DNA of 64,000 nucleotides from an uncultured Collinsella sp. (GTDB taxonomy: Bacteria; Actinomycetota; Coriobacteriia; Coriobacteriales; Coriobacteriaceae): assembly GCA_902464965.1 (NCBI GenBank), contig CABQLI010000001.1, positions 1 through 64,000 of the forward strand, written 5' to 3'. Position 1 is the stretch's first letter. Every line of letters starts with the position of its first letter. A program made the position numbers and the translations under genes. Below, piece by piece: positions 18,437-26,017 of the stretch. The notes below the pieces were generated by a model. That model saw only the letters and a program-made list of their open reading frames with translations, made no database searches and was not told the DNA's origin.

Positions 18437-19774
18437 TTAGGAGTTCGCCAGGTAGTGCTTGATCTCCCACTCGGTGATCGTAGACTCAAACTTATGCCAC
18501 TCGTCGCGTTTCTTTTTGAGGAAGAAGCTGTGGATGTGCTCGCCGAGGGCATCCTTCATAAACTGCGAGTCCTCAAACACGTCGAGCGCCTCTTTGAGCG
18601 AGCGCGGCAGCGGCGTGTAGCCGGCCTCAACCATCTGACGGTCGGTGAGCTTGAGCGTCTCGGCCGTGGCCTCGGGCGGGAGCTCCAGCTTGCGCTCGAT
18701 GCCGTCCAGACCGGCCGCCAGCGTGACGGCGTTGACCAGGTACGGGTTGGCCATGGGGTCGGGGCTGCGAAGCTCGATGCGCGTGGACAGCTGCTTGCCG
18801 GGCTTGTAGACCGGGATGCGAACCATGCTCGCGCGGTTGCGCAGGCCCCACGTGGCGTACTGCGGCACGGAGTCGCCGCCCGTGGTGATGCGCTTGTACG
18901 AGTTGACCGTGGGGTTGGTGATGGCGCTGATCTCGCGCGCATGCGCCAGGATGCCGGCCATATAGTGCTTGGCGATATCGGAGAGATGGTACTTCTCGTC
19001 GTCCTCGCCCCAAAAGACGTTGTTGCCGTCGTGGTCGAACAGCGACTGATGCAAAAACATGGCGCTGCCGTCCTCGCCCGCCAACGGCTTGGGCATAAAG
19101 GAGGCGTGGCAACCGCTCTCGTAGGCCTGCTGCTTAATGATGAGCTTGGCCGTGGTGATGGCGTCGGACATGCTCAGGGCCTCGGCGTGGCGCAGGCTCA
19201 TGCCGTGCTGCGAGCGACCGGCGGCGTGGAAGGTATACTCCACGGGCACGGACATCTTCTCGAGCGTGAGGACCGTGTTGCGACGCAGGTCGCGAGCGGC
19301 GTCACTCACCGAAAGATCGAAGTAGCCCACGTTGTCGAGCGGCTCGGGGGTGTGCTCGTCGGGGAAGTAGTAGTACTCCAGCTCGGCGCCCACGTTGAGC
19401 AGATAGCCGGCCTTCTCGGCCTTGCGGAACATGCGGCGCAACGCATCGCGCGGGTCGCCGGCAAACGGCTTGCAATCGGGAGTGCACACGTCGCAGAACA
19501 CGCGGGCGACGCCGTTGTGGCTCGGGCGCCATGGCAGGATCTGGAAGGTCGAAGCATCGGGAAACGCCAGCATATCGGCTTCCTCGGGCGTGGCAAAGCC
19601 CTCGATGGCGGAGCCGTCAAAGCCAATACCCTCCTCAAAAGCGACCTCGAGGTCCTCGGGGCTAATGGCAAAGTTCTTGAGGCGGCCGAGAATGTCGACA
19701 AACCACAGACGCACAAAGCGGATGTCACGCTGCTCTACGGAACGGAGTACGTAATCGATGTTCTGTTGGTTCAT
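18437..19774 (-). CDS. glnA: Glutamine synthetase type I-alpha
   Basis: A 445-residue glutamine synthetase (glutamate + NH3 + ATP), the length of the non-adenylylated Gram-positive I-alpha class. Conserved segments include VEYTFHAAG, GCHASFMPKPL, NPTVNSYKRI, NRASMVRIP and DPMANPYL. The residue at position 62, Arg in Bacillus subtilis and important for glutamine feedback, is Thr here (EGFATPEEAD). The flap that reads GYEAP in Bacillus reads GGDSVP. It is the first gene of a unit with the GlnR-like regulator. Confidence 0.95.
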   Translation of the reverse strand: MNQQNIDYVLRSVEQRDIRFVRLWFVDILGRLKNFAISPEDLEVAFEEGIGFDGSAIEGFATPEEADMLAFPDASTFQILPWRPSHNGVARVFCDVCTPDCKPFAGDPRDALRRMFRKAEKAGYLLNVGAELEYYYFPDEHTPEPLDNVGYFDLSVSDAARDLRRNTVLTLEKMSVPVEYTFHAAGRSQHGMSLRHAEALSMSDAITTAKLIIKQQAYESGCHASFMPKPLAGEDGSAMFLHQSLFDHDGNNVFWGEDDEKYHLSDIAKHYMAGILAHAREISAITNPTVNSYKRITTGGDSVPQYATWGLRNRASMVRIPVYKPGKQLSTRIELRSPDPMANPYLVNAVTLAAGLDGIERKLELPPEATAETLKLTDRQMVEAGYTPLPRSLKEALDVFEDSQFMKDALGEHIHSFFLKKKRDEWHKFESTITEWEIKHYLANS

Positions 19775-19908
19775 GTCGCTCCCCTTTCTTTCGGGCGGGT
19801 TTCGACTGGTCTATATCGCAGATACTATCGCAGAAAAATGTTTCCGCAGGGTTAAAGCGTATCAAGCGCTCAAAAAACGTGTGCGAACAGGCGGTTGCGA
19901 ACGAATGG

Positions 19909-20931
19909 CTAGCGCGAGGTCGAGGCGCGGTGTTCGATGTGGCCGGGGATCTCGATGCGCTTGGGAGCGAGCTTTGCAGCATCGCCCACCGTAGTGGTAA
20001 CGACGTCGATGCGCTCGGACAGGCGCTCGACCACGCGCTCGGCAATGGTGAGGGTGTCTTGCGCAGCCGTGGTCACACCGCCAAAGAGCACATGGTTCCA
20101 GGGATAATCGTCAAATGTCGCGATCTTAAGACCAGCCGGCAGCGAGGGACCAAGCTGCGCCAGCGCCTCGGTCAAACGCAGGAAGACCAAGCCGTTGACG
20201 GCAATGAGGCCGAGCTTTTTGCCTGCATAGCCGCGGATGGTCTTGTCCAAGCGACCGACGCCCGTGGCGCCACCATCGGCCAAGGTGACGACCTCGCCCG
20301 CAAGGTCGCGTCGCGAAAGCTCGTCGGCAAAGGCCTCGGCACGCTCGCGACGCACGGGGCTGTCGTCGCTTGCCTCGGTGAGCAGGCACAGGCGCTCGCT
20401 GCCAGCGGCGGCCAAGGCGTCTACCAAGCCGGCGACCAGCTCACGGTTGTTAGATGTCACCAGATCGACACCGCCGTCGGCAACGTTGCGGTCGAGCAGC
20501 ACTACGGGCAGGCGTCCCGCTGCCGCGGCGATTGCCTCGTCATTGCCTCCGCAGGTGTTGACGACCAGACCGTCCACGCCGGCATCGATAAGTCTGGTGA
20601 GCGACTCGGCCTCCTTGGCGGGATCGTTGCCGCTAATGGCCGTCATGAGCGAGCAGCCGCGCGCCGCGGCGCTGGCGGAAAGGCCCTCGAGCATGGCGCT
20701 CGAGAACGGGTTGGCGATGTCAGCCAGAATCACACCGATGAGGTTCGTACGCGAGCTGCGCAGATTGCGCGCGGCGGCACGTGGGCGATAGCCGGTGCGC
20801 TCGATAACTGCCGCGATGCGAGCACGGGTCTCCTCGGTCATTTGCCCGGGGCGGTTGTTGAGATAGCGCGAGACCGTGGCCGGGCTCACGCCCGCCTCGG
20901 CGGCAATGTCCTTGATTCTCATCTGCGCCAT
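19909..20931 (-). CDS. LacI-family repressor, probable regulator of kdgK-kdgA
   Basis: A 340-residue LacI/GalR repressor. The N-terminal helix-turn-helix and hinge are IKDIAAEAGVSPATVSRYLN through ARNLRSSRTN, followed by a periplasmic-binding-protein-like effector domain. It is divergent from kdgK, with operators between (21033-21060). It is therefore a likely KdgR equivalent responding to KDG or its phosphate. This is inferred from position, and the effector is not readable from sequence. A GTG or ATG a few residues downstream could also serve as start. Confidence 0.85.
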   Translation of the reverse strand: MAQMRIKDIAAEAGVSPATVSRYLNNRPGQMTEETRARIAAVIERTGYRPRAAARNLRSSRTNLIGVILADIANPFSSAMLEGLSASAAARGCSLMTAISGNDPAKEAESLTRLIDAGVDGLVVNTCGGNDEAIAAAAGRLPVVLLDRNVADGGVDLVTSNNRELVAGLVDALAAAGSERLCLLTEASDDSPVRRERAEAFADELSRRDLAGEVVTLADGGATGVGRLDKTIRGYAGKKLGLIAVNGLVFLRLTEALAQLGPSLPAGLKIATFDDYPWNHVLFGGVTTAAQDTLTIAERVVERLSERIDVVTTTVGDAAKLAPKRIEIPGHIEHRASTSR

Positions 20932-20994
20932 AGCGCACCCCGTTTCCCAATGTCGGCAGTCTGAGCCATTTTAGGCATTTTTTAAAAATCTCGG

Positions 20995-21060
20995 TTGCAA
21001 AACGCTGTAGGTGAGTATACTACAACTCGAAACGAAACCGATTTCGTAAACCGATTTCGG
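20995..21060 (+). promoter_or_regulatory. kdgK promoter with duplicated LacI-type operator
   Basis: TATACT at 21016-21021 is a good -10, with TTGCAA (20995-21000) a weak -35 at a short 15-bp spacing. Just downstream, AAACCGATTTCG occurs twice (21035-21046 and 21048-21059). The first copy lies in the near-palindrome CGAAACCGATTTCG, whose central CG is typical of LacI-family operators. Repressor bound here would block the promoter. Confidence 0.65.
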
Positions 21061-21063
21061 CGA

Positions 21064-21121
21064 GCGTTGGCACGCAGGTGCAAAGACGCACCCTACCGTC
21101 TTGGCACCTGCGTGCCAACGC
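21064..21121 (+). repeat. Long hairpin in the kdgK leader
   Basis: GCGTTGGCACGCAGGTGC-AAAGACG and its complement form a 25-bp stem with one mismatch and an 8-nt loop. It lies between the operator and the kdgK ribosome site (AAAAGGAG at 21146). No T-run follows, so it is not a standard attenuator. Confidence 0.8.
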
Positions 21122-21163
21122 CATATCAAAGGTGTACGCACGAGTAAAAGGAGCTGCGCGACC

Positions 21164-22198
21164 ATGGGTAAAACGGTTCTTACCTTCGGCGAGATCATGA
21201 TGAGACTCTCACCCAAAGACCACCTGCGTATTGAGCAGGCAACCGAGTTTGACGTCCGCTACGGCGGCGCCGAGGCCAACACTGCGCTTTCCCTGGCCTA
21301 CCAGGGCGACAAGGCCGCTTACGTCTCCGTTGTCCCGGCCAACCGTCTGGGCGAGTGCGCCCTGCGTTCGCTGAAGGCCTACGACGTCGACACCACGCGC
21401 GTCGTGCGTCAGGGCGACCGCCTTGGCTCCTATGTGTTTGAGATCGGTGCCTCGCAGCGCGGCAACGGTTGCGTCTACGACCGCAAGTACTCTGCCATCA
21501 ACATGGCCAAGCGCGACGTCTTTGACTGGGACGAGATCCTCAAGGGCATCGATGTCTTCTATTTCTCCGGCGTGACCCCCGCCGTCTCCGATGAGATGGC
21601 CGCCGCCTGCAAGGATGCGCTCGCCGCCTGCCGCGCCAAGGGCATCACCACCGTGTGTGACGTGAACTATCGCGGCAAGATGTGGTCGCCCGAGAAGTCG
21701 CAGGCCACCATGAGGGAACTCCTGCCGCTCGTCGACATCTGCATCGCCAACGACGAGGATGCGCCCGCCGGCCTCGGTATGACCTGCGTCTCTGGCTCCC
21801 TTGCCCACGGCATCGAGGAGCGCGACACCTATGTCGAGATGGCCCGTCAGATTTGCGCCGAGTACGGCTGCAAGAAGGTCGCTTCGGTCGTCCGCAACAT
21901 CTCCTGCGTCGAGCGCTCCATCTGGATGGGCATGCTCTATGACGCCGAGAGCGGCGAGCACTGGTTCTCCCCTGCTCACGATGTGCACGTGCTTGAGGGT
22001 GTTGCCGCCGGCGACGCTTTCAACGCCGGCCTGGTCCACGCCCTCATCAACGACTTCGATCCGCAGGCTGCCGTCAACTACGCGATTGCGGCTTCGATCC
22101 TCAAGCTCACCATCAAGGGCGACTCCAACTTGGTGACCGCAGACGAGATCGCAGCCGTAGCATCAGCCGCCGACGGTGGCACCCGCGTCGCGCGCTAG
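21164..22198 (+). CDS. kdgK: 2-keto-3-deoxygluconate kinase
   Basis: A 344-residue PfkB/ribokinase-family kinase that phosphorylates KDG to KDPG with ATP. The N-terminal VLTFGEIMMRLSP, the YGGAEANTA signature and the C-terminal AAGDAFNAG with the catalytic Asp are present. The sugar-binding segment FYFSGVTPA matches KDG kinases rather than ribokinase. The ATG at 21164 follows AAAAGGAG by 10 bases. The KDPG aldolase gene lies 253 bp downstream, with the two enzymes forming the lower Entner-Doudoroff route. This is the shared exit for all sugar-acid branches in the window. Confidence 0.93.
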   Translation: MGKTVLTFGEIMMRLSPKDHLRIEQATEFDVRYGGAEANTALSLAYQGDKAAYVSVVPANRLGECALRSLKAYDVDTTRVVRQGDRLGSYVFEIGASQRGNGCVYDRKYSAINMAKRDVFDWDEILKGIDVFYFSGVTPAVSDEMAAACKDALAACRAKGITTVCDVNYRGKMWSPEKSQATMRELLPLVDICIANDEDAPAGLGMTCVSGSLAHGIEERDTYVEMARQICAEYGCKKVASVVRNISCVERSIWMGMLYDAESGEHWFSPAHDVHVLEGVAAGDAFNAGLVHALINDFDPQAAVNYAIAASILKLTIKGDSNLVTADEIAAVASAADGGTRVAR

Positions 22199-22212
22199 TC
22201 CGTCTCCATTCC

Positions 22213-22401
22213 GCGGGCCGCAGCTTTCCAATCCCATACCCCTGCGGCCCGCTCCCCGATTCCTCCGGCCGGGCAAAACCACCAGTCCCATTCCGGTTTT
22301 GCCTGGCATTCCCTACATGACTGGTCGAGCAGCCGGTTTTGGAATTGCTTGAACCCCAAGCGGTGCCTCCGACAACCAATCCAAAATCGGCTCCTGACCA
22401 G
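22213..22401 (+). repeat. Three consecutive hairpins between kdgK and kdgA
   Basis: Hairpin 1: GCGGGCCGCAG (22213-22223) with its complement at 22242-22252. Hairpin 2: GGCAAAACC (22272-22280) with GGTTTTGCC (22295-22303). Hairpin 3: imperfect, 22321-22401, with CTGGTC/GACCAG ends and CGGTTTTGG/CCAAAATCG arms. None has a T-run, so processing or mRNA stability control between the two coding regions is more likely than termination. Confidence 0.65.
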
Positions 22402-22451
22402 CACATTTGGCAATCACGCGCCCATGCGCGCCACACATCGAAAGGAACATC

Positions 22452-23093
22452 ATGTTCGATCAGTTCTACACCACGCTTGAGTCCCTGGGTATCGTGCCGG
22501 TCGTCGTGCTCGACAAGGTCGAGGACGCCGCTCCGCTCGCTCACGCCCTTATGGCAGCCGGCATGAAGTCCGCCGAGGTCACCTTCCGCACCGCCTGCGC
22601 CGCCGAGTGCATCGCCGCTATGGCCGCCGCCGAGCCCGAGATGTGCGTTGGCGCCGGCACCGTCCTGACCGTTGAGCAGGTTGAGCAGGCCCGCGCCGCC
22701 GGTGCCAAGTTCATCGTCTCCCCGGGTTACAACGAGGACGTCGTGAAGCACTGCATCGATATCGACCTGCCCGTCCTCCCCGGCACCGTGACCCCCTCTG
22801 AGGTCACCGCCGCCGAGAACCTCGGTCTTAAGGTCACCAAGTTCTTCCCCGCGGCCCAGTACGGCGGCCTGAACACCATCAAGGCCCTCGCCGCTCCGTT
22901 TGTCGGCCATCGCTTTATGCCCACCGGCGGCGTGAGCACCGCCAACGTCGAGGAGTACCTGAGCTCCAGCGCCATCATCGCCTGCGGTGGCACCTGGATG
23001 GTCAAGCCGGCCCTGTTTGCCGACGGCGACTTCTCCAAGGTCGAGCAGATCGCCCGCGAGGCCATGGACGTCGTCAAGAAGGTCCGCGGCTAG
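22452..23093 (+). CDS. kdgA: KDPG aldolase
   Basis: A 213-residue class I aldolase (Eda family) that splits 2-keto-3-deoxy-6-phosphogluconate into pyruvate and glyceraldehyde 3-phosphate. The Schiff-base lysine is Lys130 in KFFPAAQYGG, the general base Glu42 in AEVTFRT, and the phosphate-binding PTGGV segment is present. The ATG at 22452 follows AAAGGA. Strong codon bias compared with neighbours suggests high expression. A Rho-independent terminator follows. Confidence 0.95.
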   Translation: MFDQFYTTLESLGIVPVVVLDKVEDAAPLAHALMAAGMKSAEVTFRTACAAECIAAMAAAEPEMCVGAGTVLTVEQVEQARAAGAKFIVSPGYNEDVVKHCIDIDLPVLPGTVTPSEVTAAENLGLKVTKFFPAAQYGGLNTIKALAAPFVGHRFMPTGGVSTANVEEYLSSSAIIACGGTWMVKPALFADGDFSKVEQIAREAMDVVKKVRG

Positions 23094-23110
23094 GTTTAGC
23101 TCTCTATCGT

Positions 23111-23148
23111 GAAAGGGGGCGTGCCCTAGACCTCGCCCCCTTTCTTTT
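23111..23148 (+). terminator. Terminator of kdgA
   Basis: GAAAGGGGGCG and its exact complement (11 bp) followed by TTTT, 17 bp past the kdgA stop. Confidence 0.9.
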
Positions 23149-23249
23149 AAAGCGGCTCGGAAGCGCGCCGTTTCCGTCACGAACAAGAACCGAAACCGTC
23201 TTGTATGCTGATAGAACGTGACGGAAGCGACACGCCCCCGAGCCGCTTT
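23149..23249. repeat. 101-bp imperfect inverted-repeat element
   Basis: Outer arms AAAGCGGCTCGG/CCGAGCCGCTTT (12 bp, perfect) and inner arms TTCCGTCACG/CGTGACGGAA are joined by a stretch with a few mismatches. Most of these mismatches become G-U pairs if the minus strand is the RNA. Confidence 0.7.
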
Positions 23250-23311
23250 TCCTACTCGGTTGGCGATCGCGCCCAACTGAGCCACTTCGACAAAAGTCTA
23301 GCTATCAAAAT

Positions 23312-23382
23312 AGCTGCGGCGCCGTCTGGAGGAATGAACCCTTGCTTCCGGTCTTTTCCTCCAAGCGGCGCCGCAGCTTTTT
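23312..23382 (+). terminator. Strong hairpin with plus-strand T-run, no upstream gene
   Basis: AGCTGCGGCGCCG (23312-23324) and GGAGGA pair with TCCTCC and CGGCGCCGCAGCT (23366-23378), followed by TTTT. As a plus-strand terminator it would end a transcript beginning after the kdgA terminator. On the minus strand it could close the gntR transcript. Confidence 0.65.
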
Positions 23383-23404
23383 CGTACCCCGATAGTGCCC
23401 CGGC

Positions 23405-23471
23405 AGTTGCGGTGAGATACGGACTGCTTACACCATCAGAGCCGCAAAACAATCCCTATTTCACCGCAACT
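23405..23471. repeat. 67-bp palindromic element, family C copy 1
   Basis: AGTTGCGGTGAGATA and TATTTCACCGCAACT (one mismatch) bound a 67-bp unit that begins 16 bp past the gntR stop. Other copies: 31303-31370, 34223-34289, 42637-42703 and 60360-60426. Confidence 0.88.
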
Positions 23472-23486
23472 AATGAAGGGGGCGAG

Positions 23487-24176
23487 TTAGATGACCGAGT
23501 CTTTGGACAGCTCAAAATAGTCGGGATGCAAGGCGATAACCGGGCCCTGCTCCTCGGGCATCAGGTGCAAGTGCGTCTCTGCCAGATAGCTCGCCGCGTC
23601 GGTATCGCCCCTCTTAATGGCCTCGAGAATCCGGCGATGCTGCCGACGAATCGGCTCCCAATCCAGGTCCTGCGACACCATACGCAACCAGTTATACCGC
23701 TCAAAATGCGTATTGATGCTCTTCATCCAATCCCACAGCATGTGGCGACCGGCAATCACAAAACACGTCTCATGAAACAGGTTATCCAGGTCGAAAAAGC
23801 GACGCGTTTCGCGATGGTCGAGCGACTCGGACTCGGCAAGAATCTGCTCAAGCCGATGCTTTTGCTCGGGCGTGGCGGCCGAACAGCATTTAATAAGCAC
23901 GCTTCTCTCGAGCTTCTCGCGCAAAAAGCAGGCGTTCTCGGCGCGTTCCATGCTGATCTTAGAGACGTAGGTGCCGCTTTTGGGGCGCGTTTCCACCAGC
24001 TCCTGCTCACGCAGACGCACAAAGGATTCGCGAATGGGCGTGCGCCCGATTCCCGTCTCCTTTTCCAGACCAATCGCCGAAAGGCGCGTGCCGGGCTTGA
24101 GCTCGGCATAGATGATCTTGGACCGCAATGCGTTGTACGCCTGGTCTTGCAGGCTCTGATAATGCTGCTGTTCCAT
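23487..24176 (-). CDS. GntR/FadR-family transcriptional regulator
   Basis: A 229-residue regulator. Its winged helix-turn-helix spans roughly residues 8-72 (AYNALRSKIIYAEL, ETGIGRTPIRESFVRL, ETRPKSGTYVSK), followed by an all-helical FCD effector domain with metal-binding-type His/Asp residues. FCD members sense organic or sugar acids. The ATG at 24174-24176 follows GAGGG. It is monocistronic. Its target is not evident, though sugar-acid genes lie on both sides. Confidence 0.85.
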   Translation of the reverse strand: MEQQHYQSLQDQAYNALRSKIIYAELKPGTRLSAIGLEKETGIGRTPIRESFVRLREQELVETRPKSGTYVSKISMERAENACFLREKLERSVLIKCCSAATPEQKHRLEQILAESESLDHRETRRFFDLDNLFHETCFVIAGRHMLWDWMKSINTHFERYNWLRMVSQDLDWEPIRRQHRRILEAIKRGDTDAASYLAETHLHLMPEEQGPVIALHPDYFELSKDSVI

Positions 24177-24233
24177 AAAGCCCTCGGATGAAGCCACGGT
24201 TTGTCAAATATCACCACGTAATACTATCGCATC

Positions 24234-24276
24234 GACACGTCCCAACTTCCAACCGGTCTTTTGGGACGTGTCTCTT
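24234..24276. repeat. Hairpin upstream of gntR
   Basis: GACACGTCCCAA (24234-24245) with TTGGGACGTGTC (24261-24272), then TCTTTT on the plus strand. Its place upstream of the minus-strand gntR gene also allows an autoregulatory operator. Confidence 0.65.
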
Positions 24277-24318
24277 TTACCTGCCCTGTCCTGTCGATCG
24301 GCACCCTTGCCACAAAAG

Positions 24319-24458
24319 GGGCCCATCTACTACGTTACCGCGGATAGCCCCGACCATGCCGAAAACTGCAAAAATAAAACCGCAGGTAGACAGCTTGTTG
24401 ATTTTCGAAAAAGCCGGCTATGGTTGACCTCTGCGGCTTAAACGTAGTAGATAGGCCC
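24319..24458. repeat. 140-bp element with 18-bp inverted ends
   Basis: GGGCCCATCTACTACGTT (24319-24336) and AACGTAGTAGATAGGCCC (24441-24458), 17 of 18 matching. Weaker pairing continues inward (CCGCGGA with TCTGCGG). The interior is AT-rich and non-coding. Confidence 0.75.
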
Positions 24459-24590
24459 TATTCGTGGCACAGCACTACTCCATCCCAAATTGGCACCCCG
24501 AGCCCTCGTGAGTTGCCAACAAGCTGTTCGCCCAGCGCTTTATCCGCGCGGCATTTGGAAAATAGCACCACCGCAAAACCCGCGAGTAGC

Positions 24591-24660
24591 GCTTACTTTG
24601 CTATATCTCACTATACTTTGCTATATCTTGCTATACTTTGCTATATCTTGCTATATCTTG
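24591..24660 (+). repeat. 10-bp tandem repeat array upstream of the ATPase
   Basis: Six consecutive 10-bp units of the form CTATA(T/C)(C/T)TTG (24601-24660) preceded by one degenerate unit (24591-24600). The period equals one helical turn. Each unit contains a TATA(T/C)(C/T) -10-like core. The array ends 16 bp before the ATPase start codon. Confidence 0.92.
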
Positions 24661-24676
24661 AGCAAAGGTGGCTCAC

Positions 24677-25768
24677 ATGCAAACAAACCCTTTTAAGCCC
24701 ACAGCAGGTAAAACACCTCCCACGATTATCGGCCGCGAAGATGTGCTCGAAGAATTCAATGAGGGCCTCGTCAACGGGCCTGGTGCCCCGGGGCGCCTAA
24801 TGCGCATAGCCGGCGTCCGTGGAACGGGCAAGACGGTCCTCCTTGACGAGTGCTCACGTTTGGCGCAAAGCCGTGGCTGGACGGTCATAAAAGAGGTCGC
24901 AACCGAGGGACTTTGCCAGCGCATTCTCGAACAGCTGCAGCCCAAATTCCAAGCCAAACACGCCAGATTTGAGCCCACCGTAGCTGGCATATCCATCGGC
25001 AGCATAGATATTGAGCGAATCGGCCCATCGCTACGCGACGCCATGAGACAGACAATATCCAAGAATGGAAATGGCCTGCTCATCACTCTCGACGAAGTTC
25101 AAGACGCAGAGCTCGATGAGGTCCGAACGCTCTCCATTGCGATTCAGCAGGTTATCGGCGAAGACCTTGATATCGCCTTTGTTTTTGCTGGGCTGCCTTC
25201 GATGATTGAAAGCATCATCAACGGAAAGACACTTACGTTTTTGCGCCGTGCCCTCCCCTTTGATCTGAAGGCTGTGGCAGTAACCGAAGTGTCGTACTCC
25301 CTCGAGGAAACCATTGAAGCGTCTGGCATGGAGTTGCAGCCAGGTATTGCCGGCCAACTTGCCGAGGCAACGCAAGGCTATCCTTTCATGATCCAACTCG
25401 TTGGATACTACGCATGGCAGTTGGCAAGACGCGCACATACAGCGATTATTGGAGAAAAAGAAGCCGAGCGTGGCATTGCAACGGCACGCGAACGCTTCTG
25501 CGCCATGGTGATTGAGCCCGCGCTGCAGCGCATTCCGCCCACGTGCATCGCTTATCTGCTGAGCATGGCGTCTTTGGGGCAGACGAGCTCGACCAGCATG
25601 GTTGCCGATGCCCTAAACAAAACGCCTCAACAGGTGAGCTCCGTCCGCAGCCGCCTGTTAAGAGAGTCGATTATCGAGGCTCCTTCGTACGGCAAGGTCT
25701 CATTTGCCATCCCCTACATGCGCGACTACCTCTGCGAACACAAAGCCGAACTGGAAGTTGAACTGTAG
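24677..25768 (+). CDS. AAA/STAND-like ATPase with C-terminal winged helix
   Basis: A 363-residue ATP-binding protein. Walker A GVRGTGKT is at residues 46-53, and Walker B plus the sensor region at LLITLDEVQDAE (~132). A FAGLPS sensor-1 segment follows. The last ~70 residues look like a winged helix (SSTSMVADAL, QQVSSVRSRLL, SYGKVSFAIPYMRDYL). This layout matches the prokaryotic ATPase family (PF01637-like) often seen as single genes of unknown role. The ATG at 24677 was preferred to an in-frame GTG 9 bp upstream. Base composition is more AT-rich than most neighbours. Tandem repeats precede and follow it. Confidence 0.75.
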   Translation: MQTNPFKPTAGKTPPTIIGREDVLEEFNEGLVNGPGAPGRLMRIAGVRGTGKTVLLDECSRLAQSRGWTVIKEVATEGLCQRILEQLQPKFQAKHARFEPTVAGISIGSIDIERIGPSLRDAMRQTISKNGNGLLITLDEVQDAELDEVRTLSIAIQQVIGEDLDIAFVFAGLPSMIESIINGKTLTFLRRALPFDLKAVAVTEVSYSLEETIEASGMELQPGIAGQLAEATQGYPFMIQLVGYYAWQLARRAHTAIIGEKEAERGIATARERFCAMVIEPALQRIPPTCIAYLLSMASLGQTSSTSMVADALNKTPQQVSSVRSRLLRESIIEAPSYGKVSFAIPYMRDYLCEHKAELEVEL

Positions 25769-25785
25769 AAACGGCAACTGCCCTG

Positions 25786-25942
25786 CAAGACGAAAACCGT
25801 TTTCATACGGATTTAAAGCAGACGTAAACGGTTTTCGTCTTGATTTGCGTCCGAAATTAAGACGTAAATTGCGCTTTCGTACGCTTATTACCAGACGCAA
25901 ATTGTTTTCGTCCGGCTATGCGCCCCCAATCCAGACGAAAAA
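25786..25942. repeat. Two diverged ~72-bp tandem units rich in AGACGNAAA
   Basis: AGACGNAAA occurs five times at 32-40 bp intervals (near 25788, 25820, 25860, 25892, 25932). Units 25787-25858 and 25859-25932 align along their length. The first unit also carries a perfect 17-bp inverted repeat, CAAGACGAAAACCGTTT (25786-25802) with its complement at 25826-25842. It starts 17 bp past the ATPase stop. Confidence 0.75.
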
Positions 25943-25944
25943 GG

Positions 25945-25968
25945 CCCCGAGCTCGTGTGAGCTCGGGG
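25945..25968. terminator. Bidirectional terminator between ATPase and dehydratase genes
   Basis: CCCCGAGCTC-GTGT-GAGCTCGGGG (10-bp perfect stem). It is followed by TTCTTTG on the plus strand and by CCTTTTT on the minus strand, so it mainly ends the minus-strand dehydratase transcript. Confidence 0.88.
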
Positions 25969-26017
25969 TTCTTTGTGCCGCACATCTATGAGAGGAGAAA
26001 TTCGATGCGTACGTGCG

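Larger units (their letters stand above)
23094..23486. other. Structured intergenic region between kdgA and a gntR gene
   Basis: 393 bp with four consecutive inverted repeats: the kdgA terminator (23111-23148), a 101-bp imperfect inverted repeat (23149-23249), a strong hairpin with a T-run (23312-23382) and family C copy 1 (23405-23471). No protein-coding gene is supported. Confidence 0.75.
24177..24676. other. 500-bp intergenic region with repeats
   Basis: Contains a 12-bp-stem hairpin (24234-24276), a 140-bp inverted-repeat element (24319-24458) and a 10-bp tandem array (24591-24660) abutting the ATPase gene. It is more AT-rich than its surroundings near the ATPase start. No coding sequence is supported. 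Confidence 0.7.

Noticed and set aside
21064..21121. Riboswitch in the kdgK leader
   Set aside because: A single long stem with a small loop and no conserved aptamer core or expression platform.
24591..24660. CRISPR array
   Set aside because: Units are 10 bp with no spacers, and no cas genes are present.
25786..25942. CRISPR or attachment site
   Set aside because: Repeats are diverged and contiguous, and no integrase or tRNA is nearby.
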